Made by a program: the position numbers and the translations under genes. From positions 62,001 through 126,000 of the forward strand of contig NZ_JQMQ01000005.1 in NCBI RefSeq assembly GCF_000744815.1: DNA of 64,000 nt, written 5' to 3'. Each line of letters starts with the position of its first letter. Within the stretch, counting starts at the first letter, position 1. The notes beneath the pieces are model-generated. The model did no database searches. It had not been told where the DNA came from and saw only the letters and a program-made list of their open reading frames with translations. Positions 7,687 through 16,435 of the stretch are shown in pieces. Source of the stretch: Phaeacidiphilus oryzae TH49. Its GTDB lineage: Bacteria; Actinomycetota; Actinomycetes; Streptomycetales; Streptomycetaceae.

Positions 7687-9186
7687 TCAGTCCTGGGGCT
7701 CCCGTGCGGGGACCTTCAGCAGCAGTGCGAGGAGGGCGGTGACCGTGCTCATCGCTGCCAGGCCGTAGAACGCGACGCGGTAGCCGTCGACGACCGCCGC
7801 GGAGCCGGTGGCGGTGCTGTGGTGGGTGACCGTGGCGGCGACGGTGACCAGGGCGGCCAGGCCGAGTGCCGCGCCGAGCTGGCGGCACATGTTGATCAGA
7901 CCGGAGGCGACGCCGGCGTCGCGCGGGGCCACACCGGCGGTGGCGGCGACGACCGCCGGCATCATCGTCACGCTCGTGCCGGCACCGACGACCACAGTGG
8001 GGAGCAGTACGTGGCCGACATAGTCGGGGTGGGCGGGCAGCCGGGCCAGCCACAGCAGGCCCGCGGCGGCGACCAGGCCGCCGGCCAGCACCAGGCGGCG
8101 CGGGCCGATCACCGGGATCAGCCGCTGCGAGAGGAGGACCCCGACGCTGATCACGGACACCATGGGCAGCAGCGACAGTCCGGTGCGCAGCGCGCTCTCG
8201 CCGAGGACCTGCTGCAGATACAGCGAGAGGAAGAACAGCGGAGCGGTGATCACCGCGCCCATCCACAGCGTCAGCACGTTGCCGACCCGCAGGTTGTGGA
8301 GGGCGAAGACGGCCGGCGGGATGAGCGGTTCACGGGTGCGGCGTTCGATCGCCACGAAGGCGGCGAGCAGCACGAGTCCACCGATCAGCAGGGCGAGGAC
8401 CTGCCCGGAGCCCCAGCCGTGGTCGGGGGCGATCGAGACCCCGTAGGCGAGCGCGGCGGCGGCCAGGGTGACGGTCGCGGCGCCGGGGGCGTCGATCCGG
8501 GCGCGGTCCCGGGCGGGCGCGGTGGGCCGCAGCAGGAGCAGGCCTGCGGCGAGGAGGCCGGCGCCGATCGGCACATTGACCAGCATCACCCAGCGCCAGC
8601 TGAACGAGGCGGTCAGCAGGCCGCCGAGGACGATGCCGGCCGCGCCGGCGCTGGAGGCGGCCACTCCCCACCAGGTCATCGCGCGGGTGCGGCGGCCCGG
8701 ATCGGCGTGGCTAGCGGTGATCAGGCTGAGGCTGGAGGGGGCGAGGGCGGCCGCGCCCGCGCCCTGGACCACCCGGGCCGCCAGCAGCATCCAGCCGTCG
8801 GTGGCCAGCCCGCCGAAGAGACTCGCGGCGCTGAAGACGGCGAGGCCGAGCTGGAAGACACGGCGGCGGCCGAAGAGGTCGCTCGCGCGGGCGGCGAGCA
8901 GCAGCAGGCCGCCGAAGGCGATGAGATAGCCGTTGACCACCCACTGCTGCGCGGTGGCGGAGAGGCCCAGCCCCGCCTTCATGGACGGCAGGGCAACGTT
9001 CACGATGCTGGAGTCGAGCACCACCATGAACTGGGCGACGCAGGCGATGGCGGCGACGGCCGCCAGGGGGACGCCCGGTTTGGCGACCTGTGGTGCGGAG
9101 TGGGTGTCGGACGAGGACGGGGACGGGGACGAAGACGCGGACGCGGACGGCGTGGCGGTTGCCCCGCCGGGATGTTCGTGTGGCAT
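7687..9186 (-). CDS. MFS transporter, DHA2 (EmrB/QacA) drug:H+ antiporter family
   Basis: 499 residues, about 14 membrane segments. The N-terminus is a short Ser/Ala/Pro tail, followed by the first segment FMVVLDSSIVNVALP, which is the DHA2 hallmark (motif D1), and later LFGRRRVFQLG (motif A). Such pumps export hydrophobic drugs or antibiotics in exchange for protons. Start ATG 9186 has GAGGAGAG ahead. The gene is divergent from a TetR gene across a 190-bp region with two tandem copies of a palindromic element, and it leads an operon with the esterase. Regulation by that TetR is very likely; substrate unknown. Confidence 0.92.
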   Translation of the reverse strand: MPHEHPGGATATPSASASSSPSPSSSDTHSAPQVAKPGVPLAAVAAIACVAQFMVVLDSSIVNVALPSMKAGLGLSATAQQWVVNGYLIAFGGLLLLAARASDLFGRRRVFQLGLAVFSAASLFGGLATDGWMLLAARVVQGAGAAALAPSSLSLITASHADPGRRTRAMTWWGVAASSAGAAGIVLGGLLTASFSWRWVMLVNVPIGAGLLAAGLLLLRPTAPARDRARIDAPGAATVTLAAAALAYGVSIAPDHGWGSGQVLALLIGGLVLLAAFVAIERRTREPLIPPAVFALHNLRVGNVLTLWMGAVITAPLFFLSLYLQQVLGESALRTGLSLLPMVSVISVGVLLSQRLIPVIGPRRLVLAGGLVAAAGLLWLARLPAHPDYVGHVLLPTVVVGAGTSVTMMPAVVAATAGVAPRDAGVASGLINMCRQLGAALGLAALVTVAATVTHHSTATGSAAVVDGYRVAFYGLAAMSTVTALLALLLKVPAREPQD

Positions 9187-9241
9187 GGCCAGCTCTCCTC
9201 TGCGAAGTGGCGCACGGCCCTCCGGGCACGCTCGGCCCGAT

Positions 9242-9293
9242 GGCGGATAGGCTGTCCGCCAACTGTAGAGGATTGCCGGATAGGCTGTCCACC
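9242..9293. promoter_or_regulatory. Two tandem palindromic operators between MFS and TetR genes
   Basis: GGCGGATAGGCTGTCCGCC at 9242-9260 and GCCGGATAGGCTGTCCACC at 9275-9293 share the core GGATAGGCTGTCC. The first is an inverted repeat of 8-bp arms with one mismatch. Copies are 33 bp apart, centre to centre. The position in the divergent region makes them likely sites of the neighbouring TetR. Confidence 0.65.
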
Positions 9294-9377
9294 AAGGAGG
9301 GCGCACGGCCGGAAGCCGAGCCGGGCAACCCGGCGCAGTCGGGGCGACCCGGCGCAGTCAGGGATCGGAGAGGTGCA

Positions 9378-9956
9378 GTGAGCACGGACAAGACGGCGTT
9401 CCCGGCCAGGCGGGCGGCCGCCGAGCGCAATCGGGACAGGATCCTGGCGGCGGCCCAGGCCGCCTTCGCCGACGGCGACACGGACATCTCCATGGCCGAG
9501 GTGGCACGGCGGGCAGGCGTGGGGATGGCCACCCTCTACCGCAACTTCCCCGGCCGCCGCGAGCTGCTCGAGGCCCTGTACGCGGGAGAGGTGGACGCCG
9601 TCTGCGAGGCCGCGGTGATCAAGCCCGGGCAGAGTCCGGGCGCGGCGCTCGACGCCTGGCTGCGCCTGCAGTTCGACTTCATCCCCCACAAGCGCCTGAT
9701 CGTCTCCGAGCTGCTGGTCCACACGGACGAGGAGGGCCTGCGCAGCCGCCGCGAGCAGGCGCTGGCGGCCGGCCGCCCGCTGCTGGCCGCCGCGCAGGAG
9801 GCCGGCGAGGTGCGCGACGACCTCGGGCTGGAGCAGATCTTCGACCTGATCGTGGCCATCGCCCGGATCCCCGGCCCGCCGGCCTACCTGGAACCGATCG
9901 TCCACACCATGCTCGACGGCCTCCGCCGACCGGCTGAGGGCGTGGTCTCCCCCTAG
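9378..9956 (+). CDS. TetR-family regulator of the divergent MFS/esterase operon
   Basis: 192 residues. The DNA-binding domain (about 12-60) contains DISMAEVARRAGVGMATLYRNFPGRRELLEALY, a textbook TetR helix-turn-helix. The C-terminal part resembles the SbtR-like group (LLVHTDEEGLRSRREQALAAGRPLLAAAQEAGEVRDD). Start GTG 9378 has GGAGAGG ahead; upstream in-frame codons overlap the MFS gene and were not used. It is transcribed divergently from the DHA2 exporter and its last bases overlap the stop of malR on the other strand by 4 bp (convergent). It probably represses the exporter operon and itself through the repeats at 9242-9293. Confidence 0.9.
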   Translation: MSTDKTAFPARRAAAERNRDRILAAAQAAFADGDTDISMAEVARRAGVGMATLYRNFPGRRELLEALYAGEVDAVCEAAVIKPGQSPGAALDAWLRLQFDFIPHKRLIVSELLVHTDEEGLRSRREQALAAGRPLLAAAQEAGEVRDDLGLEQIFDLIVAIARIPGPPAYLEPIVHTMLDGLRRPAEGVVSP

Positions 9957-10975
9957 GAGGCCGGCGCCGCCGCGGTGGAGCCGCGGGCGACCAGCTCGGG
10001 CTGGAAGACGAACTCGGTGCGCTGGGCCGGGTTGCCGCGCAGCTCCTCCAGCAGCGCGTCGACCGCCGCCGCGCCCATCGCCTCGACCGGCTGGCGGACG
10101 GTGGTCAGCGGCGGGTCGGCGAAGGCGATCAGCGGGGAGTCGTCGAAGCCGACCACCGACACGTCCTCCGGCACCCGCAGCCCGCGCTGCCGGACGGCCC
10201 GGATCACGCCGAAGGCCATCAGGTCGCTGCCGCAGACGAAGCCGGTGCAGCCGCGGTCGAGCAGCGGCCCCGCCGCGGCCTGGCCGCCCTCCACCGAGAA
10301 GAGCGAGTGCTGCACCAGCTTCTCCGCCTCGTCCGGCGGCAGGTCGAGCAGCGTCCGCATCGCCTCCACGAAGCCCTCGACCTTGCGCTGCACGGGGACG
10401 AAGCGGTTGGGGCCGACCGTCATGCCGATCCGCCGGTGGCCGAGTTCGGCCAGGTGCTGGACCGCCATCCGGGCCGCCGCGCGGTCGTCCGGAGAGACGA
10501 AGGGCGCGGCGATCTTCGCGTTGTACCCGTTGATCAGCACATACGGCACTCCCCGGCCGGCCAGCCGGGCGTACCGCTCGGTGTCCGCGGTGAGGTCGGC
10601 GTGGAGGCCCGAGATGAAGACGATCCCGGTGACCCCGCGCTCCACCAGCAGCTCCACCAGCTCGTCCTCGGTGGAGCCGCCCGGCGTCTGGGTGCAGAGC
10701 ACCGGGGTGTAGCCGTAGCGGGTCAGGACCTGCTCGATGACCTGGGTGAAGGCCGGGAAGATGGGGTTGTTGAGCTCGGGGGTGATCAGGCCGATCAGCC
10801 CCGCGCTGCGCCGGCGGAGCCGGGCGGGCCGCTCGTAGCCGAGGATGTCGAGCGCCGCGAGGACGGCCTGACGCGTCTTCGGCGACACCCCCGCCTTGCC
10901 GTTCAGCACCCGTGAGACGGTGGCCTCGCTCACCCCCGCCTGCTCTGCGATGTCAGCCAACCGCGCAACGCTCAT
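9953..10975 (-). CDS. malR: LacI-family regulator of the maltose/maltodextrin genes
   Basis: 340 residues. The LacI helix-turn-helix (about 3-25) reads ARLADIAEQAGVSEATVSRVLNGKAGVS, followed by the hinge and the sugar-binding domain ending in DVSVVGFDDSPLIAFADPPLTTVRQP. It is adjacent to and codirectional with aglA-malGFE, the arrangement of MalR with maltose genes in Streptomyces. By analogy it represses malEFG in the absence of maltodextrin. Start ATG 10975 was chosen where the HTH begins; TAGGCT 9 bp ahead suggests a leaderless message. Likely sites are the CTTGCAG half-sites upstream of malE. Confidence 0.85.
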   Translation of the reverse strand: MSVARLADIAEQAGVSEATVSRVLNGKAGVSPKTRQAVLAALDILGYERPARLRRRSAGLIGLITPELNNPIFPAFTQVIEQVLTRYGYTPVLCTQTPGGSTEDELVELLVERGVTGIVFISGLHADLTADTERYARLAGRGVPYVLINGYNAKIAAPFVSPDDRAAARMAVQHLAELGHRRIGMTVGPNRFVPVQRKVEGFVEAMRTLLDLPPDEAEKLVQHSLFSVEGGQAAAGPLLDRGCTGFVCGSDLMAFGVIRAVRQRGLRVPEDVSVVGFDDSPLIAFADPPLTTVRQPVEAMGAAAVDALLEELRGNPAQRTEFVFQPELVARGSTAAAPAS

Positions 10976-10983
10976 GGAACGGA

Positions 10984-10989
10984 AGCCTA
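10984..10989 (-). promoter_or_regulatory. -10 box of malR
   Basis: Read on the minus strand this is TAGGCT, ending 8 bp before the malR ATG. malR thus probably has its own promoter and a leaderless transcript, apart from read-through from aglA. Confidence 0.4.
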
Positions 10990-11119
10990 TTGCACCTGCC
11001 GGGCTTTGGACGGCGGTGCGTGGGCGCCGGCCCGCGCCGCCCGGACCGGGGCCCCGGGCCGAGGAACGCGGCCGGGCGGACGGGATCTCCATCGATCTCC
11101 TTCGATCGCTCTGCGACGG

Positions 11120-12817
11120 TCAGCTGGTCCACCACGCGGTGGTGTCCCGGGCCAGCGGGAATGCCCCCTCGGCGGGGGCGTCGGCCTCCGCGGAGGCCAG
11201 CAGCAGGCGGCCGGGGGCGTCGATCAGCACCGTCTCCGCACCGGTGTTGGCGGTGCAGGTGAGGACGGTGCCGTCGGGGGCGGTCCGCCGGAAGGCGAGG
11301 ACGCCCTCCGGGGCGGGGAGCCATTCGACCGCGTCGCCGGCGCCGAGCGCCGGGTGCCGCCGGCGCACGGCCAGCGCGCTGCGGTAGAACTCCAGCGTGG
11401 AGGTGGGGTCCCCGGTCTGCGCCTCCACGGTGTACGCGGCCCAGTCGGCCGGCTGCGGCAGCCAGGTCGGGCTCTCGGGGTCGGGGCCGAAGCCGTACGG
11501 CGGCGCGCTGCCGGACCAGGGCAGCGGGACCCGGCAGCCGTCCCGCATGCCGTCCTGCCCCTCGGCGTCGCCGCCGGCCCGCGAGCGGCGGAAGGCGGGG
11601 TCCTGGCGGGCCTCGTCGGGGAGTTCGAGCACCTCCGGAAGCCCCAGCTCCTCGCCCTGGTAGAGGTAGGCGGAGCCGGGGAGGGCGAGCATCAGCAGGG
11701 TGGCCGCGCGGGCCCGGCGCAGACCGTCCTCGCCCTCCCCGCCGAGGCGGGTGCGGTGCCGTACCACGTCGTGGTTGGAGAGCACCCAGGTCGCCGGGGC
11801 GTCGACCGGGCGCATCGCGGCCAGCGAGCGGTCGATCACCTCGCGCAGCTCCTCGGCCCGCCAATCCGCTTGCAGGTACTGGAAGTTGAAGGCCTGGTGC
11901 AGCTCGTCGCGGCGGAGGTAGAGCGCGGTGCGCTCCACGGTCGGGGTCCAGGCCTCGGCGACGCCGATCCGGTGGCCGCCCGGGCCCCCGGAGTACTCGT
12001 CCAGGATGCGCCGCCACTCGCGGTAGACCTGGTGGACGCCGTCCTGGTCGAAGAAGGGCAGGACGGCGTTGCCGAGCAGCCGGATCTGGTCGCCGTGGCC
12101 GATGTCGGGCAGCCCGGGCGCCTTGACCAGCCCGTGCGCCACGTCGATCCGGAAGCCGTCCACGCCGAGGTCGAGCCAGAAGCGGAGGATGGAGCGGAAC
12201 TCGTCGGCGACGGCCGGGTCGTCCCAGTTGAAGTCGGGCTGCTCGGGCGCGAACAGGTGGAGGTACCACTCCCCCGGTGTGCCGTCCGGGTCGGTGGTGC
12301 GGGTCCAGGCGGGTCCGCCGAAGATGGACTCCCAGTCGTTGGGGGGCAGTTCGCCGTCGGCGCCCTTGCCGGGGCGGAAGTGGAAGCGGCCGCGCAGCGG
12401 GGAGCCAGGACCCTCGCGGAGCGCCCGCTGGAACCACGGGTGCTGGTCGGAGCAGTGGTTGGGAACCAGGTCGACGATGATCCGCAGGCCCAGCCGATGG
12501 GCGTCGGCGATCAGCGCGTCGGCGTCCGGGAGGTCGCCGAACATCGGGTCGACGGCCCGGTAGTCGGCTACGTCGTAGCCCGCGTCCGACTGCGGGGAAG
12601 CGTAGAAGGGCGAGAGCCACACGGCGTCCACGCCCAGGTCGCGAAGGTAGCCGAGGCGGCTGCGCACGCCGGCGAGGTCGCCCATGCCGTCGCCGTTCGC
12701 GTCGGCGAAGCTGCGCGGGTAGACCTGGTAGATCACCGCGTCCCGCCACCAGTCGGCGGGGGCCGGGGCGGTGGCGGATGCGGGGGCGGTGGCCGGGGTG
12801 GCCAGATGCTGCGTCAT
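11120..12817 (-). CDS. aglA: Alpha-glucosidase, glycoside hydrolase family 13
   Basis: 565 residues, no signal peptide, so cytoplasmic. GH13 conserved regions are all present: IIVDLVPNHCSDQH (region I), DGFRIDVAHG with the nucleophile Asp (region II), IGVAEAW with the acid/base Glu (region III) and VLSNHDVVRHRT (region IV). The opening WWRDAVIYQVYPRSFADANGDGMGDLAG is that of the oligo-1,6-/alpha-glucosidase subfamily. It would split imported maltose and maltodextrins to glucose. It lies between malR and malGFE on the same strand, 127 bp after malG, so it probably shares their induction. Specificity between alpha-1,4 and alpha-1,6 bonds is not settled. Confidence 0.92.
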   Translation of the reverse strand: MTQHLATPATAPASATAPAPADWWRDAVIYQVYPRSFADANGDGMGDLAGVRSRLGYLRDLGVDAVWLSPFYASPQSDAGYDVADYRAVDPMFGDLPDADALIADAHRLGLRIIVDLVPNHCSDQHPWFQRALREGPGSPLRGRFHFRPGKGADGELPPNDWESIFGGPAWTRTTDPDGTPGEWYLHLFAPEQPDFNWDDPAVADEFRSILRFWLDLGVDGFRIDVAHGLVKAPGLPDIGHGDQIRLLGNAVLPFFDQDGVHQVYREWRRILDEYSGGPGGHRIGVAEAWTPTVERTALYLRRDELHQAFNFQYLQADWRAEELREVIDRSLAAMRPVDAPATWVLSNHDVVRHRTRLGGEGEDGLRRARAATLLMLALPGSAYLYQGEELGLPEVLELPDEARQDPAFRRSRAGGDAEGQDGMRDGCRVPLPWSGSAPPYGFGPDPESPTWLPQPADWAAYTVEAQTGDPTSTLEFYRSALAVRRRHPALGAGDAVEWLPAPEGVLAFRRTAPDGTVLTCTANTGAETVLIDAPGRLLLASAEADAPAEGAFPLARDTTAWWTS

Positions 12818-12857
12818 GGAGTCCCTAGGGTGCGGGGGCGGTCATGGGTACGTAGCG

Positions 12858-12893
12858 GAGGCGGTGCGAGAGGCGGTGCGAGAGGCGGTGCGG
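12858..12893. repeat. Three tandem copies of a 12-bp repeat between malG and aglA
   Basis: GAGGCGGTGCGA is repeated head to tail at 12858-12869, 12870-12881 and 12882-12893 (last base G). The repeat fills the middle of the 127-bp malG-aglA gap. It may affect differential expression or be a neutral slippage product. Confidence 0.6.
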
Positions 12894-12944
12894 GAGCGTG
12901 GTCCGGGAACGTGGTGCGGGATCGGCGCAGGGCCGGTACGGGGC

Positions 12945-13874
12945 TCAGCCCTTGGTGCTGCCGGCGGTGAGTCCCGAGGCCAGGTGGCGCTGGATCAGGA
13001 AGAAGACGACGGCGGCCGGGATGAGGATGATCATCGCGGCCGGTGTCACCAGGTTCCAGTCGGCGCGCTCGGCCGTGGCGAAGGTCTGGATGCCCACCGG
13101 GAGGGTGTACTTGTCGCTGCTCATGAAGAGGTTGGCGTAGGCGAACTCGCCCCAGGCGGTGAGGAAGCCGTAGAAGGCGGCGACCGCGATGCCCGGGCGG
13201 GACAGCGGCAGGACCAGCCGCCAGAACGTGCCGAACGGGGTCAGCCCGTCCACCCGGCCCGCCTCGTCGATCTCCACCGGCACGGTGTCGAAGTACCCCT
13301 TCAGCATCCAGGCGCTGAACGGCACCGAGACCGTGCAGTACACCAGCACCAGGCCCTGGTAGGTGTCCAGCAGGTTCAGCGCCGCCAGGATGTTGTAGAG
13401 CGGCACGATCAGCACCGCCGCCGGGAACATCTGGGTGACCAGGAACATCCACATCAGCGGGCGGTGGCCGGGGAAGCGCATCCGGGAGACGGCGTACCCG
13501 GCGCTGGCCGAGAGGAGCAGCCCGACCACCGTGGTGGCCACGGCGACCAGCAGCGAACTGCCCATCCAGTGGAGGAACTCGTGGCCGCCGCCGGTGAGCA
13601 ACGCGCGGTAGTTGCCGAAGCCGAGGTGGCCGAGGATCAGGCCGGGGTCCTGCCAGGCGTTCTTCGGCCCGAGCGAGATCAGCAGCACCCAGGCCACCGG
13701 GAAGACGGCCACGGCGGCGGCCAGTACCAGCCCGCCGTGGAGCAGCAGCGAGGCGAGCGGTCCGCGCTCCCCCCGGGGGCGGGGACGGCCGGTCGCGCGG
13801 GCGCCACGGGCGGCGCCGGCGGACGGCTGCGCGGGCGCGGTCTCGATCGCGGAGGCCGCCGATGAGATCGTCAT
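12945..13874 (-). CDS. malG: Maltose/maltodextrin ABC transporter permease MalG
   Basis: 309 residues with about six membrane segments after a Pro/Arg-rich cytoplasmic N-terminus. The EAA loop that contacts the ATPase reads EIDEAGRVDGLTPFGTFWRLVLPLSRP (about 205-231). With MalF it forms the membrane channel. Start ATG 13874 overlaps the malF stop (ATGA). No ATPase gene is in this cluster; in Streptomyces the shared ATPase MsiK serves such systems, so the ATPase is expected elsewhere (inference from known biology). Confidence 0.92.
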   Translation of the reverse strand: MTISSAASAIETAPAQPSAGAARGARATGRPRPRGERGPLASLLLHGGLVLAAAVAVFPVAWVLLISLGPKNAWQDPGLILGHLGFGNYRALLTGGGHEFLHWMGSSLLVAVATTVVGLLLSASAGYAVSRMRFPGHRPLMWMFLVTQMFPAAVLIVPLYNILAALNLLDTYQGLVLVYCTVSVPFSAWMLKGYFDTVPVEIDEAGRVDGLTPFGTFWRLVLPLSRPGIAVAAFYGFLTAWGEFAYANLFMSSDKYTLPVGIQTFATAERADWNLVTPAAMIILIPAAVVFFLIQRHLASGLTAGSTKG

Positions 13875-14851
13875 GAGACCGCCTCGCCTCGGTTGATCTG
13901 CTTGCGGTAGTAGGTGGAGAAGGCCAGCAGCACGGCGAGGATCAGCACGCCGTACGCGGCGGCTCCGGCGTAGTCCGAGACGCCGCTGCCGATCAGCCGG
14001 TAGGCCGCGGTGACCAGGATGTCCGCGCTGTCGTCGGTGGTCTGACCGAGCATCAGCCAGATCACCGGGAACTGGTTGAAGGTCCAGATCGTGCCGAGCA
14101 TCACCACGGTCGCCGTCACCGGGCGCAGCCCGGGCAGGGTCACGCCGGTGAAGCGCTGCCACGGGCTCGCGCCGTCCATCTCGGCCGCCTCGTAGAGCTC
14201 GCGCGGGATGGCCTGCAGGCCGCCGAGCATCGCGACCATGTTGAACGGGATGCCGATCCAGACGTTGACGATCACCACCGCGACCTTCATCGCCGTCGGC
14301 GAGCCCAGCCAGTCCTGGGCCGGCAGACCGAGGTGGGTGAGGACGGAGTTGAAGACGCCGTACTGGGAGTTGAGCATCAGCCGCCAGGCGAAGACGCTGA
14401 CGAAGGCGGGCACCGCCCAGGGCACGATCAGCAGCGCCCGGTAGACCGCGCGGCCGCGCACCCTGCGGTTGAGCATCACGGCCAGCGCCATGCCGAGGGA
14501 GACCTGGAGGGTGACGCAGCAGACCGTCCAGACCACCGTCCACACCAGGCGGCCCCAGAAGTAGCCGTCGGAGAGGATGTCGGCGTAGTTCTTGAACCAG
14601 ACCATGTGGTAGGTCGCCGGGATGTGGTTCATCCCGATGTGCCGGGCCACGTTGGACTCGTTGGCGTCGGTCAGCGAGTAGTAGATCCCCTTGCCCAGCG
14701 GGTAGAGCACCAGCACGGCCATCACGATGACCACCGGCAGGACCATCGCCCAGCCGTACCAGTGGCGGTCCAGGGCCCGGCGGAGGCGGCGGAGGGGGGA
14801 CGCCGGGCGGGAGGCCGGCGGGCGGGTCGCGGAGAGAGCGTCAGCGGCCAT
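13871..14851 (-). CDS. malF: Maltose/maltodextrin ABC transporter permease MalF
   Basis: 326 residues, six or more membrane segments. The EAA loop reads ELYEAAEMDGASPWQRFTGVTLPGLRP. The N-terminus is basic and Pro-rich before the first segment. The length matches the short MalF of Gram-positive bacteria, without the large periplasmic loop of the enterobacterial protein. It overlaps malG by 4 bp and follows malE by 3 bp, giving one transcript malE-malF-malG. Start ATG 14851 is supported by that tight spacing. Confidence 0.93.
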   Translation of the reverse strand: MAADALSATRPPASRPASPLRRLRRALDRHWYGWAMVLPVVIVMAVLVLYPLGKGIYYSLTDANESNVARHIGMNHIPATYHMVWFKNYADILSDGYFWGRLVWTVVWTVCCVTLQVSLGMALAVMLNRRVRGRAVYRALLIVPWAVPAFVSVFAWRLMLNSQYGVFNSVLTHLGLPAQDWLGSPTAMKVAVVIVNVWIGIPFNMVAMLGGLQAIPRELYEAAEMDGASPWQRFTGVTLPGLRPVTATVVMLGTIWTFNQFPVIWLMLGQTTDDSADILVTAAYRLIGSGVSDYAGAAAYGVLILAVLLAFSTYYRKQINRGEAVS

Positions 14852-14854
14852 CGG

Positions 14855-16144
14855 TCACCCCACGCTGTAGCCGGGCAGCAGGCTCTTGAAGCCCTTGGCC
14901 GCGTCGTCCGCGCCCTGCTGCGGTGTCTCGGTGCCCTGCAGCACCTTGATGTAGGCGGTGGCCAGCGGCGTGAACAGGCTGCCGACCTGGGCGACCTGGG
15001 CGCGCGGGCGGGCGGTGTCGAGCACCGGGCGGAATCCGGCGATGGACGGGTCGGCCAGCACCTTGGCGGTGTAGGCGGAGCTGCGGGCCGGCAGGGTGCC
15101 GTTCTTCAGCGCGATCTGCTGCTCTGCCGCCGTCGAGGTCATGAACTCGGTGAACAGCTCGCTGGCGGCCAGCTGGCCACTGCCCGCGTAGACCACCAGG
15201 TCGTGCCCGCCGGTGGGGGCCGAGGCGTGGCCGGTGCTGCCGGCCGGGACGGGGGCGATGCCGAGGTTGGACTTGTCGGCGAAGGCGCTGCCGGTGAAGT
15301 CGTCCGCGGTCGACCACGGTCCCTGGACGAGCATGGCGACCTTGCCGGTCTTGAAGGCGGTCTGCATGTTGTCGTAGGCGTTGGCGAAGTCCACCTTCAT
15401 GGAGGAGGTGTCGTAGACCTTCTTCGCCTCGGCGAGGGCGGCCACCGCCTGCGGCCGGCTGATGGTGATCTTCTTGCTCGCCGGGTCCACCATGTCCGCG
15501 CCCTCGCCGTAGAGGAAGGGCAGCAGGAAGTAGCTGTCGGGGTTGAGGTAGGTGCCGTAGGCGCCGGTCTTCTGCTTGATGACCGCGGAGTCGCTGATCA
15601 GCTCCTGCCAGGTCTTCGGCGGGGCGGCGATGCCGGCCTTCTTGAAGAGCGCCTTGTTGTAGAGGAGGCCCAGGGTGTCGGTGACCGAGGGGACGCCGTA
15701 GGTCTTGCCGTTGACCTTCGCGGTCTGCTCGGGGCCCTTGAGGAAGTCGGCGGGGGTGTCCGCGACCGCGCGGGTGCCGTCCAGCGGGGCGAGGTAGCCG
15801 AGGGTGGCGTACTCGTCGACCAGGCCGACGTCGGCGCGCATCACGTCCGGTGCGCCCTTGCCGCTCTGCGCCGCCGTCTTGAACTTCTGCTCGACGTTGG
15901 CGAAGGGCACGTTGACGTAGTTGACGTGGATCTTCGGGTACTTGGCCTCGAACTGCTTGATCAGGGCCTGGTAGGCGGGCGCCTCGGCGGTGGCGTCCGA
16001 GGTGTCCCAGTAGGTGATGGTGCCGGCGATCGCGGAGGGGTCGCCGGAGGCGCTCTGCCCGTGGCCGCCGCCGCTGCTGCCGCAGGCGGACGCGGCGAGG
16101 GCGATCGCCACGGCGAGGGCGGATGCGGCTATGCGACGTTGCAT
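14855..16144 (-). CDS. malE: Maltose/maltodextrin-binding lipoprotein
   Basis: 429 residues. A lipoprotein signal ends with the lipobox ASAC (Cys21), followed by GSSGGG, so the protein should be anchored outside the membrane. The mature part shows the family 1 solute-binding pattern (ITYWDTSDATAEAPAYQALIKQFEAKYP; later PWSTADDF; APTGGHDLVVYAGS). It would capture maltodextrins and deliver them to MalFG. Start ATG 16144 has GAAGGAGTG 5-6 bp ahead; the upstream in-frame extension is not typical. First gene of the mal operon, with CTTGCAG half-sites upstream. Confidence 0.93.
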   Translation of the reverse strand: MQRRIAASALAVAIALAASACGSSGGGHGQSASGDPSAIAGTITYWDTSDATAEAPAYQALIKQFEAKYPKIHVNYVNVPFANVEQKFKTAAQSGKGAPDVMRADVGLVDEYATLGYLAPLDGTRAVADTPADFLKGPEQTAKVNGKTYGVPSVTDTLGLLYNKALFKKAGIAAPPKTWQELISDSAVIKQKTGAYGTYLNPDSYFLLPFLYGEGADMVDPASKKITISRPQAVAALAEAKKVYDTSSMKVDFANAYDNMQTAFKTGKVAMLVQGPWSTADDFTGSAFADKSNLGIAPVPAGSTGHASAPTGGHDLVVYAGSGQLAASELFTEFMTSTAAEQQIALKNGTLPARSSAYTAKVLADPSIAGFRPVLDTARPRAQVAQVGSLFTPLATAYIKVLQGTETPQQGADDAAKGFKSLLPGYSVG

Positions 16145-16435
16145 GTGCACTCCTTCGTGGGTGGGCCCCGGCAGGGGGGTGGTGCGCCCGCCGGGTCGAG
16201 GAGGAAGGTAGCAGCGGGCGGAGCCGTTTGAAAGGTCTTGCAGCAAACTTCCAACGCGAATTGCCGGGACGGGCGGCGTACCGCACCCGGGAGGAACTCG
16301 CGGAAGGCCAACTCACCAGGGCAGAAAGCGCGTTCGGCGCGGCTCTGGCGGCTCGTGCGGCCGGCGCCTGCAAGACCTCCCCGGGAGGTCCCCACCAAGG
16401 CTGCAAGTTCTTGCAGGCCCGGCCGGGACGGGCGC
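16145..16435. promoter_or_regulatory. malE upstream region with three CTTGCAG half-sites
   Basis: CTTGCAG stands at 16237-16243 and its complement CTGCAAG at 16368-16374. CTGCAAGTTCTTGCAG at 16401-16416 is an inverted pair. I recall CTTGCAG as the motif bound by MalR in Streptomyces, so this fits MalR control of malE. The region shows no convincing gene. Confidence 0.6.

Noticed and set aside
6127-9381. An open frame of more than 1000 codons opposite the esterase and MFS genes
   Set aside because: It is antisense to two well-supported genes, rich in Gly/Glu/Arg low complexity, and is explained by the third-position GC bias of the true genes.
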